Part shown: positions 43,743-52,060 of the stretch, one piece after another
Position numbering within the stretch: position 1 is the stretch's first letter
Layout of the letters: each line of letters starts with the position of its first letter
Assembly (NCBI GenBank): GCA_964474045.1
Contig: CAYYRC010000016.1
Location: 13,728 to 77,727, forward strand
Direction: 5' to 3'
Length of the DNA: 64,000 nt
Source of the DNA: JACJWR01 sp964474045
Lineage (GTDB): Bacteria > Actinomycetota > Actinomycetes > S36-B12 > UBA10799
Position numbers and translations under genes: made by a program
Notes under the pieces: model-generated
The model's database searches: none
What the model was told of the DNA's origin: nothing
Seen by the model: only the letters and a program-made list of their open reading frames with translations

Positions 43743-44541
43743 AGGCGATCTTCGCGCCCCTGCCGAGCTTGGTCGCCGCGGCGGTGATGCCGTTGCCGGC
43801 CAGCTGAGTCAGCCCGCGGAACGACCGGAGCGATGCCCGGGGGACCGAGGAGGTCTCGATGATGGGCCAGCCGCGATCCTCGGCGATGGCACGCAGTTCG
43901 GGCTCGGGGTGCACGACGACGGGATGACCCACCGCCTCCAGCATCGGCAGGTCACTCGCCGAGTCGGTGTAGGCGTAGCTGGCCCTCAGGTCGTAGCCGT
44001 GCTCGGCCGCCATCTGCTCCATGATCTGGACCTTGCCAGCCTTGTAGCAGAAGGGGCCGACGAGCGTGCCGTCGTAGACGCCGTCGGCGTCGCGGCCCGC
44101 GGTGGTGCCGCGACCGTAGGTGAGGCCCGCGCCGTCGGCGAAGCGCGCGACGATCTCGGTTGGGCTGGCTGAGAGCACGATCTGGTCCTCCCCGCGGGCC
44201 GCATGCTCGGCGAGCACGGGTTCCAATTGGGGGCGCAGCGAGGCGACCAGGTCGGGCAGGAACACGTCGCCGAGGGCCTCAACCTGGCTGGCGGGGTGGC
44301 CCTTGACTGCCATGAGGATGCGGTCGCGCACCTGGGCGGAGCGGGCGTCGCTGGCGCCGCTGAGCAGGAAGCTCGCCCCGTTGCGCAGATCGCGCAGGAG
44401 TTCGCGCTTGCCGACCATGCCGGCTCGGAAGGCCGTCTTGGCCAGCGGGATGTTGGCCGAGCCGGGGATCAGCGTGCCGTCGAGGTCGAAGAAGGCCGCC
44501 GGTCGCGGCGAGCGCGCCGACGTGGATGGTGATGAGGTCAT
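43699..44541 (-). CDS. HAD superfamily (subfamily IB) phosphatase
   Basis: A 280-residue SerB-like phosphohydrolase. FFDLDGTLIPGSA is motif I with the nucleophilic aspartate, VLSASPTEIV motif II, and a lysine-bearing GPFCYKAGKV with YAYTDSASDLPMLEAVG motifs III and IV. A helical cap lies between residues ~40 and 110. Subfamily IB members include phosphoserine phosphatase and lipid-linked phosphatases; the C-terminal basic tail (TKLGRGAKIAFSRTVRRS) suggests membrane association. The substrate is unknown. The start at ATG 44541 has no Shine-Dalgarno. Its 44-base convergent overlap with the kinase gene is large. Confidence 0.82.
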   Translation of the reverse strand: MTSSPSTSARSPRPAAFFDLDGTLIPGSANIPLAKTAFRAGMVGKRELLRDLRNGASFLLSGASDARSAQVRDRILMAVKGHPASQVEALGDVFLPDLVASLRPQLEPVLAEHAARGEDQIVLSASPTEIVARFADGAGLTYGRGTTAGRDADGVYDGTLVGPFCYKAGKVQIMEQMAAEHGYDLRASYAYTDSASDLPMLEAVGHPVVVHPEPELRAIAEDRGWPIIETSSVPRASLRSFRGLTQLAGNGITAAATKLGRGAKIAFSRTVRRSAPRTAT

Positions 44542-44642
44542 GCTGCAAGTGTGATGGTGTTCAAACGCCGAAACTAGGCCACCGAGACCAAAGGTTCCGG
44601 CACAGGTTTGTTGCCGGCTAATAAGGACACTAGGCTCGCCGG

Positions 44643-45887
44643 ATGGACTCTTCCGTCGAGCAGATGCGGCCGTGGGCTCGCGTGGGTCCGATCGCGGGCG
44701 CCAGCGTTGCACGTCACATGCAGCCGACCATCGATGCCACGATCGAGGCGATCCGGGCGCAGGTGCCGTCCTATCGCGACTTCGGCTCCGGGCCGCTGGC
44801 GGCTACGGTGCGCCGCGGCGTAGAGGTCGCGTTCGGACGCCTGGTGACGTTGTTCGGAACGGACGAGCCGGCCCTGGATTCCGGCGCCCACAGCGTCTAC
44901 GCCCGCATCGGCGCCGGTGAATGGCGTAATGGCCGGACGCTCGAGGCGTTGCTCACCGCCTATCGCACGGGCGCGCGCGTCGCGTGGGAGCGGATGTCCG
45001 CCGCCGCTGTCGCCGCCGGGACTCCTACCACCGATCTGGTGGCCCTGGCGGAAGCGATCTTCGTGTATATCGATGAGTTGTCCGCCGCCAGCGCCGCGGG
45101 TTATGCACAGGCTCAGAGCGCCGACGCCGGTCGGCGCGAGGCGGTGCGATCGGAGCTGGCGGAGATCATCCTGGACGGCGGCGGCGACACGGAGGGCGCC
45201 CGGGCGCTGTCGGCAGAGGCCGCATGGCCGCTGCCGGCGGGGGTGGTGGTGGCCGTTGCGTCGGCCGCCCCGTCGGCGCCCGCCGGTCTCGAGCTCGACG
45301 AGCCTTGGCCGGGGCTGTCGGTGCAGGCACTGACTCGGGAGGCGGGCTCGGAGCGGCTGGCCGTGATGCCCCACCGGCTGGCGGGCCGGCGCCCCGGGGC
45401 TGAGGCGGCACTCGCCGTCCGCGGGGGCATCGTGGGTGTCGGCCTCGCCGTCGAGTTGAGCCGGGCCGGTGACTCCCTGCGGACGGCGCGCCGGCTGCTG
45501 ACGCTGCCGCCGGCCGCCGCCACGGAGTCCGGCGGCTACGGCCCTGCAGCAGGCGTGATGTGGGCGGATGAGGTGCTGCCGCAGCTTGCCGCCGCGGCGG
45601 ACCCCGCCGTGCTCGATGCCCTGCGCCAGACGTGCCTGCTGCCCTTCGAGGACGTCGCTGCGGCCAAGCGTGCCACCCTCCTGGCCACGCTGCAGGTGTG
45701 GCTCGTCACCGGCGGCGACAGGGCTGGCGCCGCGGACATCCTGGGCGTGCATCCGCAGACCGTCACCTACCGGGTGGCGCGGCTGCGGGATCTCCTCGGC
45801 GAAGCGCTCGACGACCCGGAGCGCCGGTTGGAGATGATTGTGGCGCTCGCCGCCGCTGGTTGGCCGCCGCCGACGACTGTCAGCTGA
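44643..45887 (+). CDS. PucR family transcriptional regulator
   Basis: A 414-residue regulator. The N-terminal ~150 residues are helical and match the RsbT-type/PucR sensor seen in actinobacterial PucR proteins. The C-terminal domain (from about 335) carries LLATLQVWLVTGGDRAGAADILGVHPQTVTYRVARLRDLLGEAL, the PucR helix-turn-helix. A middle GGDEF-like region is degenerate. The target genes are not known; it is divergent from the HAD gene. No ribosome site is visible, but a TAGGCT box at 44631-44636, six bases before ATG 44643, suggests a leaderless transcript. It overlaps the convergent xthA by 8 bases. Confidence 0.85.
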   Translation: MDSSVEQMRPWARVGPIAGASVARHMQPTIDATIEAIRAQVPSYRDFGSGPLAATVRRGVEVAFGRLVTLFGTDEPALDSGAHSVYARIGAGEWRNGRTLEALLTAYRTGARVAWERMSAAAVAAGTPTTDLVALAEAIFVYIDELSAASAAGYAQAQSADAGRREAVRSELAEIILDGGGDTEGARALSAEAAWPLPAGVVVAVASAAPSAPAGLELDEPWPGLSVQALTREAGSERLAVMPHRLAGRRPGAEAALAVRGGIVGVGLAVELSRAGDSLRTARRLLTLPPAAATESGGYGPAAGVMWADEVLPQLAAAADPAVLDALRQTCLLPFEDVAAAKRATLLATLQVWLVTGGDRAGAADILGVHPQTVTYRVARLRDLLGEALDDPERRLEMIVALAAAGWPPPTTVS

Positions 45888-46674
45888 AACGCACCGTGAC
45901 GGGGGCGTGGTCGCTCCAGCGCGCCGCATAGCTGGGGGCGCGACCGACCTCGACCGCTGCCAGCCGCTGTGCCAGGTCGGCCGTGGCGAAGGCGTAGTCG
46001 ATGCGCCAGCCGACATCGCGGTCGAAGGCCTGGCCGCGCCAGGTCCACCAGGTGTAGGGGCCGTCCACGTCGCCGGCGTGGGCGCGTCCAAGGTCGACCC
46101 AGCAGCCCTCGGCCGTCCAGCGCGACAGGTACTCCTGCTCTGCCGGCAGGTAGCCGGCCTTGCCGACGTTTCCCTTGGCGTTGCGGATGTCCCGGGCCGT
46201 GTGGGCGATGTTGAGATCGCCGGCCACGAGGGCTGGCACCCCGGCGTCGGCCAGTTCGGCCAGGCGCTCGGTCATCGCCTCCAGGAACGCGTACTTCTCG
46301 TCCTGCCTGGGCGAGTCCGCCTGGCCCGTGTGGACGTACACGCTGACCATCCGGACTGGGCCCAGCTCCGTGTCCACGGTGGCCTCCACCCAGCGCCCCG
46401 ATCCTGCGAAGGGTTCCGCCAGCGTCTCCCTGACGTCGCGCACCGGTGTTCGGCTGAGGATCGCCACTCCGGAGCGTCCGGCGGCCGTCGCCTCGGCATG
46501 TGCGACGTGGAACTCGCCGAGTCCCGCCGTCGCCTCCTGCAACTGGGGGGTGGACGCCCGCACCTCCTGGAGCAGCACGACGTCGTGTCCGCCGCCGCGG
46601 GCCAGCCAGTCGATCCCGCCACGGCGGTGCGCCGCACGGATTCCATTGACGTTCACGCTACAGACAGCAAGCAC
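45880..46674 (-). CDS. xthA: Exodeoxyribonuclease III
   Basis: A 264-residue AP endonuclease/3'-5' exonuclease for base-excision repair. Active-site landmarks are NVNGIRAA (Asn), LLQEVRA (metal-binding Glu), VYVHTGQ (Tyr), AGDLNIAHT (Asp-x-Asn), the RIDYAFATADL segment, and WSDHAPV with the terminal Asp-His pair. The start is GTG 46674, only eight codons before NGIRA, so it cannot be much further downstream. There is no Shine-Dalgarno; a TAACCT box (46682-46687) lies seven bases upstream, consistent with a leaderless mRNA. The box sits in the middle of a perfect 16-base inverted repeat (46668-46704) that also covers the start codon. Confidence 0.92.
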   Translation of the reverse strand: MLAVCSVNVNGIRAAHRRGGIDWLARGGGHDVVLLQEVRASTPQLQEATAGLGEFHVAHAEATAAGRSGVAILSRTPVRDVRETLAEPFAGSGRWVEATVDTELGPVRMVSVYVHTGQADSPRQDEKYAFLEAMTERLAELADAGVPALVAGDLNIAHTARDIRNAKGNVGKAGYLPAEQEYLSRWTAEGCWVDLGRAHAGDVDGPYTWWTWRGQAFDRDVGWRIDYAFATADLAQRLAAVEVGRAPSYAARWSDHAPVTVRFS

Positions 46675-46704
46675 GGCCGCCAGGTTAGCTGGCGGCCGTG
46701 CTTG
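46668..46704. repeat. Perfect 16-base inverted repeat across the xthA start
   Basis: Arms 46668-46683 and 46689-46704 (CAAGCACGGCCGCCAG and its exact complement) enclose GTTAG. On the minus strand the loop and flanks spell a TAACCT -10-like box and the right arm contains the GTG start of xthA. It can be an operator over a leaderless promoter, a terminator for ppk2 (whose stop is 50 bases upstream on the same strand), or both. Confidence 0.8.
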
Positions 46705-46753
46705 GATCTGGTGGCGGTTGCGGAACCGCCGGGCGGTTCGGCGGGTCGGGTCC

Positions 46754-47671
46754 TCAGGCGGGGTCTAGGCCGTCCCGCTCGACGTCGCGGGAGTGGTCCG
46801 GCACATAGCGCTGGGTGTCCCTTGGCGGGCGCTGGTAGCCGCTGGACGGCGGACGTGCGGGCAGTTCCAGTTCCAGCGGCTCGACCTTGGTGAACGGGAT
46901 CGTCGACAGCAGGTGGCTGATGGTGTTGATCCGCGCGCGCCTCTTGTCATCGCTCTCCACGACGTACCACGGCGCCGGCTCCACGTCGGTGTGGACGAAC
47001 ATCGCATCCTTGGCCCGCGAGTAGTCCTCCCACCGGGTGATGGACTCGAAGTCCATGGGCGACAGCTTCCAGCGCCGCATCGGGTCGGTCAGGCGGGACT
47101 TGAAGCGAGCCTCCTGCTCCTGGTCGGACACCGAGAACCAGTACTTGCGCAGCAGGATGCCGTCCTCGACCAGCATCCGCTCGAAGATGGGGGCCTGGCG
47201 CAGGAACCGCTGGTAGTCCTCGGCGGAGCAGAAGCCCATGACGTGCTCGACCCCGGCGCGGTTGTACCAGGAGCGGTCGAACAGCACGATCTCGCCGGCT
47301 GCCGGCAGGTGTGGCACATAGCGCTGGAAGTACCACTGGCCCTTCTCGCGGTCCGTCGGTGCCGGCAGCGCGACGATGCGGGCGATGCGGGGGTTGAGGT
47401 ACTGCGAGACGCGCTTGATCGTCCCGCCCTTCCCGGCGGCGTCGCGGCCCTCGAAGATCACGACGACGCGGGCCCCGGTGGTCTTCACCCACTCCTGCAT
47501 CTCGACGAGCTCGGCCTGCAGCCGGAACAGCTCCTCTTCGTACAGCGCCTTGTTCATGCGCCCGGACTTGGTGGGTGCGTAGGTCTTCGCCTTGCCGGCC
47601 TTGCCCTTCTTGGACTTCTTGCCCTTCTGGTCCTTCGAGGCTGCGGCGTCGGCCTTCTGCTTGTCGCTCAT
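46754..47671 (-). CDS. ppk2: Polyphosphate kinase 2
   Basis: A 305-residue PPK2-family kinase that transfers phosphate between polyphosphate and nucleoside mono- or diphosphates. A Lys-rich N-terminus (KKSKKGKAGKAK) precedes the core. Walker A is EGRDAAGKGG near residues 74-83; the lid-type LPAPTDREKGQWYFQRY and Walker B DRSWYNRAGVEHVMG follow. It looks like a class I PPK2 (one-domain, nucleoside diphosphate type) by length and motifs. No ribosome site; TAATGT at 47678-47683 lies six bases before the ATG, consistent with a leaderless message. Confidence 0.93.
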   Translation of the reverse strand: MSDKQKADAAASKDQKGKKSKKGKAGKAKTYAPTKSGRMNKALYEEELFRLQAELVEMQEWVKTTGARVVVIFEGRDAAGKGGTIKRVSQYLNPRIARIVALPAPTDREKGQWYFQRYVPHLPAAGEIVLFDRSWYNRAGVEHVMGFCSAEDYQRFLRQAPIFERMLVEDGILLRKYWFSVSDQEQEARFKSRLTDPMRRWKLSPMDFESITRWEDYSRAKDAMFVHTDVEPAPWYVVESDDKRRARINTISHLLSTIPFTKVEPLELELPARPPSSGYQRPPRDTQRYVPDHSRDVERDGLDPA

Positions 47672-47741
47672 GCGGGCACATTAGCCATCGGAGCGCGCCG
47701 ATGGCGGGTGAGACGGGAAAGTCCGGACTGTCGCCGGCCTA

Positions 47742-47780
47742 GTAACCTACGGTGTCGTAGGTTACGCTTTCGTAGGTTGC
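47742..47780. promoter_or_regulatory. Operator with an inverted repeat plus a third half-site
   Basis: GTAACCTACG (47742-47751) and CGTAGGTTAC (47756-47765) form a perfect 10-base inverted repeat with spacer GTGT, and CGTAGGTTGC (47771-47780) repeats the right half with one change. It lies 53-91 bases before the alpha/beta hydrolase start. GTAACCTACG-type palindromes are typical TetR-family operators near lipid genes in actinobacteria. No tetR gene is present in the window. Confidence 0.65.
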
Positions 47781-47832
47781 TGGCCAGCCAGGGGAAGCGC
47801 ACCGAGTTCAACACCTGTAGGAGGAGTGGCCC

Positions 47833-48732
47833 ATGTCGAGTACGGTCGGAGCTGCAGCTGCACCCGAGGCCGCGGCCGTCGGCCCCCGTCGGCGGCGGGC
47901 GACGATCCACGGCGCCGGGCTGGCTTACGAGGAGTACCCCGGTGTGGGAATCCCGCTGGTTCTGCTGCACGGGGTTGGGTCATCAGCGCGCAACTGGCAG
48001 GACGCCGCAACGGCGTTGGCGGCGGGTGGGCGCACCGTGGTGTCGGTCGACCTGCCCGGGCACGGCGACTCTGACGCGAGCGGGGGCGACTTCTCGCTGG
48101 GAGCGCTGGCCAGCGCCGTTCGGGACCTGCTCGACCACCTGGGCCTGGACCGGGTCGTGCTCGTCGGGCACTCGCTGGGAGGAGGCGTCGCGCTGCAGTT
48201 CCAGTACCAGTACCCGACCCGCGTCGGCGGGCTGGTGCTCGTCTCCAGCGGCGGCCTGGGCCGGGAGACCAACCTGATCCTGCGGCTCGCGGCGATGCCG
48301 GGTAGCGGAATGGCCATCGGTCTGGCGCTGAACGATCGCACTCTGAGCGCCGCCCACAGCCTGCGCTCGCGTGCCCGGCGGATGCTCCGCCGCCCTGAGC
48401 TGATCGGCGACCAGGTGATGGAGCGCATCGAGCGGCTGGCCAGCGAGCACAGCCGGGCGTCGTTCCTGGCCACCCTGCGCAGCGTCGTGGATCACCGCGG
48501 TCAGCGGGTGTCGGCGCTGGACAAGCTGCACCTGGCCGGCTCGGTGCCGGTGCTCATCGTCTGGGGGCGCCGGGATTCCATCATCCCGGTGGCGCATGGC
48601 GAGAACGCGCACGACCTGTTGCCGCAGAGCCGACTGGTGGTGTTCGACGACTCTGGCCACGAGCCCCATCGGCGCGACCCCGGACGCTTCGCGGATGTCG
48701 TGCGCGAGTGGTTGGCCGACTCCAAGCTCTAG
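47833..48732 (+). CDS. Alpha/beta hydrolase
   Basis: A 299-residue alpha/beta-fold hydrolase. PLVLLHGVGSSARNWQ carries the oxyanion HG, VGHSLGGGVAL the nucleophilic serine, WGRRDSIIP the acid aspartate and DDSGHEPHR the catalytic histidine. A lid of about 70 residues (with an Arg-rich SLRSRARRMLRRP) lies between. It probably acts as esterase or lipase; the substrate is unknown. The upstream triple-half-site operator suggests TetR-type control, perhaps by a fatty acid or related lipid. ATG 47833 follows GGAGGAG. Confidence 0.9.
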   Translation: MSSTVGAAAAPEAAAVGPRRRRATIHGAGLAYEEYPGVGIPLVLLHGVGSSARNWQDAATALAAGGRTVVSVDLPGHGDSDASGGDFSLGALASAVRDLLDHLGLDRVVLVGHSLGGGVALQFQYQYPTRVGGLVLVSSGGLGRETNLILRLAAMPGSGMAIGLALNDRTLSAAHSLRSRARRMLRRPELIGDQVMERIERLASEHSRASFLATLRSVVDHRGQRVSALDKLHLAGSVPVLIVWGRRDSIIPVAHGENAHDLLPQSRLVVFDDSGHEPHRRDPGRFADVVREWLADSKL

Positions 48733-48769
48733 CAGCCGTGAGCCAGGTCCCGCCGCGCCGCACCCCCCA

Positions 48770-48846
48770 CCCGAAACTGCAGGTGTTTGTCAGCCAAGAG
48801 GCAGCGTGAGGCTTCTCCTTGCCTGACAAACACCTGCACTTTCGGG
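48770..48846. repeat. Long inverted repeat, REP-like, between convergent genes
   Basis: Left arm 48770-48793 (CCCGAAACTGCAGGTGTTTGTCAG) and right arm 48823-48846 are complementary over 24 bases with one mismatch, around a 29-base loop. The core AGGTGTTTGTCAG/CTGACAAACACCT is AT-richer than its surroundings. It lies between the hydrolase and WS/DGAT genes and could serve as a bidirectional terminator or be a dispersed REP/MITE-type element. There is no second copy in the window. Confidence 0.75.
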
Positions 48847-48888
48847 GCTGAGCGGCCGAACCCGCGACCGCCCTTGGCTCGCACTCGG

Positions 48889-50403
48889 TCAGGTGACGGC
48901 TTGGCTCATGTGGTCGAACTCCGTCGCGAACAGCGCCCCGAGCTCGCCGGCCGCCGGGATGTGGGCGGTGTCCGCCGCGAAGCCGATCGAGACCCGGTTG
49001 TTGTAGCTGAAGATGCAGATCGTCATCACCTGGTCGCCGGAGCACGGCGCCCAGCCCAGGACCCCCGCCACCCGCTGACCCGCGAAGCTGATCGGACCCC
49101 GTGGGCCTGGCACGTTGGTAAGAACCCCCACGGCCTTGTTGGCGAAGAAGTTGGTCAGGCCGGTGGCCACCGGCGTCGGCGCCTGCGAGATGACGCGCTG
49201 CACGCCGTAGGTGAGCAGGGGTTCGTCGCTGGCCTTGATGCGGTCCATCCGCCTGCGCACCTCGGCCAGGCGCTCGCCGACGTCGTCGATACCCAGTGGC
49301 ATGCGGAAGGCGACCAGCGAGAAGTGGTTGCCGAGCTCGTCGCCCAGGTCCGGGTCGAACGGCCGGACACTCACAGGCACCATCCACACGACCTCGTCCA
49401 GGTCGCCGTCGCCGTGCTCGCGCAGATACCGGGTGAGGGTCCCGGAGATCGCCCCGAGCAGCACATCGTTGACGGTCGTGCCGGTGGCGCGCCCGATGCG
49501 TTTGACCTCGTCCAGGTCGAGCTCGGGGGCCCAGCCCACGCTCTTGGGCACCCCCGGCTGCCCGCCCCAGACGGCCTGTCCGCTGGGAGCGGCCAGCAGC
49601 AGTTTGGCCGCGCTCGAGACGTCGTTGACCGGACGGTTCCCTCGCGTGCTGATGAGGCTGGCCACATCGGTCAGGCGGGCCGGGTTGCGCGCGGCGGCGG
49701 CGGCCCTCCCGGCCAGGTCCCGCAGACCTCCGGCGACGCTGCCCGGGACGGCGAGCAGCGTGCTGGGATCGGTGGCGGCGGCAGCGACGCCGCGCACCGG
49801 TGCCGCGGCCGCGCGGCCCGTGGTCCGGGCCGTGGCCGTCACGATGTCAGCCGCAGACGAGGCGAACTCGCTCGCGGTCGAGGCGGCGATCCCCAGCGGC
49901 GACGGCTTAGCCGGGAGCGACGTGCCCACACCGGTCGGATGGCCGTCGACGTCGCACAGGCTGAACATCACCTGGGTGAGCCGGATGCCGTCGGCGATGG
50001 AGTGGTGCGATCGGATCAGCACGGCCGAGCCGAGCACGCCGGGCGCGGGCGAGAAGCCCTGGATCAGGGTGAGCGTCCACAGCGGGCGATCCCGGTCCAG
50101 CGGCAGGCTGCGCTGGCTGGACACGAAGTCCTGCAGCATCGTCATGTCCCCTGGAGATGGCAGCTGCACATCGGTCACGTGCTGGTCCAGGTCGAAATCG
50201 TCGTGCGGGACCCAGCGCCAGCCGGAGTCATCGACGGCCCGCGAGCTGTAGACCGCGAAGCGGTCGATCAGCCGCTCCTGCACGACGCTGCGCACGTCCG
50301 AAAGCGCCAGCGGCGACTCGAACCACATCAGCGAATCGATCACCATCAAGTTGTTGGGACGGTCCATGGTCAGCCACAGCGCGTCCTGCGAGGACATGTT
50401 CAC
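48889..50403 (-). CDS. Wax ester synthase/diacylglycerol acyltransferase (WS/DGAT)
   Basis: A 504-residue acyltransferase that esterifies an acyl-CoA to a fatty alcohol or diacylglycerol for storage lipid. The catalytic HHxxxDG is at 133-139 (HHSIADG). TTVNDVLLG and TNVPGPRGP are the other conserved motifs. A long Ala/Arg-rich linker around 195-260 joins the halves. The start shown fits the usual N-terminus (SSQDALWLTMD). Convergent with the alpha/beta hydrolase across the inverted repeat. Confidence 0.9.
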   Translation of the reverse strand: MNMSSQDALWLTMDRPNNLMVIDSLMWFESPLALSDVRSVVQERLIDRFAVYSSRAVDDSGWRWVPHDDFDLDQHVTDVQLPSPGDMTMLQDFVSSQRSLPLDRDRPLWTLTLIQGFSPAPGVLGSAVLIRSHHSIADGIRLTQVMFSLCDVDGHPTGVGTSLPAKPSPLGIAASTASEFASSAADIVTATARTTGRAAAAPVRGVAAAATDPSTLLAVPGSVAGGLRDLAGRAAAAARNPARLTDVASLISTRGNRPVNDVSSAAKLLLAAPSGQAVWGGQPGVPKSVGWAPELDLDEVKRIGRATGTTVNDVLLGAISGTLTRYLREHGDGDLDEVVWMVPVSVRPFDPDLGDELGNHFSLVAFRMPLGIDDVGERLAEVRRRMDRIKASDEPLLTYGVQRVISQAPTPVATGLTNFFANKAVGVLTNVPGPRGPISFAGQRVAGVLGWAPCSGDQVMTICIFSYNNRVSIGFAADTAHIPAAGELGALFATEFDHMSQAVT

Positions 50404-50428
50404 GGGGTCATTATCAACCTGTCCGGAC

Positions 50429-50434
50429 TAGTGT
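50429..50434 (+). promoter_or_regulatory. Likely -10 box of the leaderless DUF3151 gene
   Basis: TAGTGT lies eight bases before the ATG at 50443, and no Shine-Dalgarno is present. The arrangement predicts transcription starting at or next to the start codon. No convincing -35 was seen. Confidence 0.4.
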
Positions 50435-50442
50435 GGCTCGCC

Positions 50443-50841
50443 ATGGAGAACAACGACCTGCTGGCCGGACCCGCCCCTACCCTGCTGCCGGTGGAGGAGG
50501 ATGTGGTGGCGGAGCTGGAGGACGGTGCGGATGCCGAAATCCTCGTGCGGCGGCACCCGGAATCCTCCCTGGCCTGGTCGTTGTTGGCGGAAGCCGCATG
50601 GGCGCAGGGACGCGACCTGGACAGCTACGCCTACGCCCGCGTGGGCTATCACCGGGGGCTGGACAACCTTCGCCGCAACGGCTGGCGCGGACAGGGTCCG
50701 GTGCCGGCGAGTCATGAGGGAAACCAGGGGTTCCTGCGGTGCCTGGCCGGTCTTGCCAGAGCTGCCGAGGCCATCGGCGAGGACGCTGAGGCCGAGCGCT
50801 GCCGCACCTTTCTGGCCGACTGTGGGGGCCTGGGCGGCTGA
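50443..50841 (+). CDS. DUF3151 family protein
   Basis: A 132-residue cytoplasmic helical protein. The landmarks LLAGPAPTLLP, HPESSLAWSLLAEAAW, DSYAYARVGYHRGLDNLRRNGWRGQGPVPASHEGNQGFLRCLAGLARAAEAIGE match the actinobacteria-specific DUF3151 family, whose repeat-like helices resemble a TPR. The function is unknown; the family often lies beside fructose-bisphosphate aldolase or adenylosuccinate synthase genes, neither present here. Probably leaderless (TAGTGT eight bases upstream). Its end lies four bases from the convergent lipoprotein gene. Confidence 0.9.
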   Translation: MENNDLLAGPAPTLLPVEEDVVAELEDGADAEILVRRHPESSLAWSLLAEAAWAQGRDLDSYAYARVGYHRGLDNLRRNGWRGQGPVPASHEGNQGFLRCLAGLARAAEAIGEDAEAERCRTFLADCGGLGG

Positions 50842-50845
50842 CGCC

Positions 50846-51346
50846 TCAGCAGTTGAACGTCGTGGTGACCGTCGTGTAGGCACCTTCGACCGCGGTCACG
50901 GCCGCCTGCGCCTTCGGCGAGGCCTGGGCCAGCGTCTGGTTGTCGGGCAGGCCCTGGAGCTGGTCCAGCAGCGTCTGCTCGGCGGTGATCATCGCTGCGA
51001 TGACGGCCCCTTTGACGGCGCCGGCGTCGGCCTTGGCCTGGTTCAGCGTGGTCATGCTCTTCTGCGCGGCGGCCTTCACCTGCCCCACGGTCGCCTGCTC
51101 GCTGGACTGGGCCTGCACCTCGGACTTGACGCCGTTGAGCGCCTGGCACACGCCCGACGTCGCCTGCGCCACCGCGGAGGATGCGGCCGCGGCCGCCGAG
51201 GAAGCAGCACCCTGGGCCGCTGCAGCCGCCGAGCTGGCGCGACCCTGAGCTGACGTGACGGCGTCGGAGGCGGTCGAGCCGCTGCCGCAGGCGGCCAGTC
51301 CGACGGCGGTCAAGAGCACTACGGCGGCGAGGGCGGGACGCTGCAT
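50846..51346 (-). CDS. Small alanine-rich lipoprotein, probable coiled coil
   Basis: A 166-residue predicted lipoprotein. Lipobox LAAC gives Cys20. The remainder is Ala/Ser/Gln-rich and helical with almost no aromatic residues, likely a coiled coil or helical bundle. Two cysteines (in GVCQAL and the terminal FNC) could form a disulphide. No family was recognised. It is convergent with the DUF3151 gene. Confidence 0.7.
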   Translation of the reverse strand: MQRPALAAVVLLTAVGLAACGSGSTASDAVTSAQGRASSAAAAAQGAASSAAAAASSAVAQATSGVCQALNGVKSEVQAQSSEQATVGQVKAAAQKSMTTLNQAKADAGAVKGAVIAAMITAEQTLLDQLQGLPDNQTLAQASPKAQAAVTAVEGAYTTVTTTFNC

Positions 51347-51391
51347 GTGGGTCTCCCGGTCTGTCAGCGCGGTGGCATCGATAACCCCACC

Positions 51392-52060
51392 CTACTGCGA
51401 CTGCGATTCCTTCTGGCTCGCCTCCTGGCGCTCCGCGTGCTTGCGGACCATCGGGGGCCGCTCGTCCGGGTGGGTGCGGTGCGATACCTGCGCGGCTCCC
51501 AGGACGCCCTTGATCGCGGCCGCCAGGAACACCATGTCGATGAGCATCTGGAAGGTGACCACGTGGCGCGCGGGATCGGAAACCGCAACGATGTCGCCGA
51601 AGCCCACCGTTGCCGTCACCGTCATCGAGAAGTACAGCGCCGCGGTCTTGTCCAGCGGCTGGCTGTAGGCACCCGGATCGCTGCTGCTGATGAGCAGGTC
51701 GATCTGCGCGAAGACCGCGACGAGCAGCACGATCACGGTCAGCAGGCCGCTGGTCACCCGGATCAGGGCGTTGGGCTTGTTGCCGATCCGGAGCACGAGC
51801 ACGACCACGGCCACGCCCCACAGCACCATTGCGCCCGTGGTCACAAGCAGGACCACCTGGCGATCCTGGATCACCTCGGTCGGCAGCCAGGCGTAGAACA
51901 GCAGCACCAGGCCGACGGTGACCACCGCGCGCAGGATCGCCAGGGTCACCGTGATAGCTGCGTCGCGGGTCTTGATCTTGTGGAGCTCCGGCTCGCTGCC
52001 CGACGTGTTGGTCGTCGATGCCTCGTCTGCCTCGTCCGCAGGATCGGCAGCATCAGCCAT
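51392..52060 (-). CDS. Potassium channel family protein (Ion_trans_2)
   Basis: A 222-residue membrane protein. After an acidic start come two to three hydrophobic helices and then a channel core. The pore loop is YFSMTVTATVGFGDIVAVS with the TVGFGD selectivity filter (GFG for GYG is accepted), followed by the inner helix. A C-terminal polar tail of ~40 residues has no RCK domain. It should form a tetrameric K+-selective channel. ATG 52060 lies inside the end of the FUSC gene (8-base overlap), so the two are coupled. GAGAGG lies upstream of the ATG. Confidence 0.82.
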   Translation of the reverse strand: MADAADPADEADEASTTNTSGSEPELHKIKTRDAAITVTLAILRAVVTVGLVLLFYAWLPTEVIQDRQVVLLVTTGAMVLWGVAVVVLVLRIGNKPNALIRVTSGLLTVIVLLVAVFAQIDLLISSSDPGAYSQPLDKTAALYFSMTVTATVGFGDIVAVSDPARHVVTFQMLIDMVFLAAAIKGVLGAAQVSHRTHPDERPPMVRKHAERQEASQKESQSQ

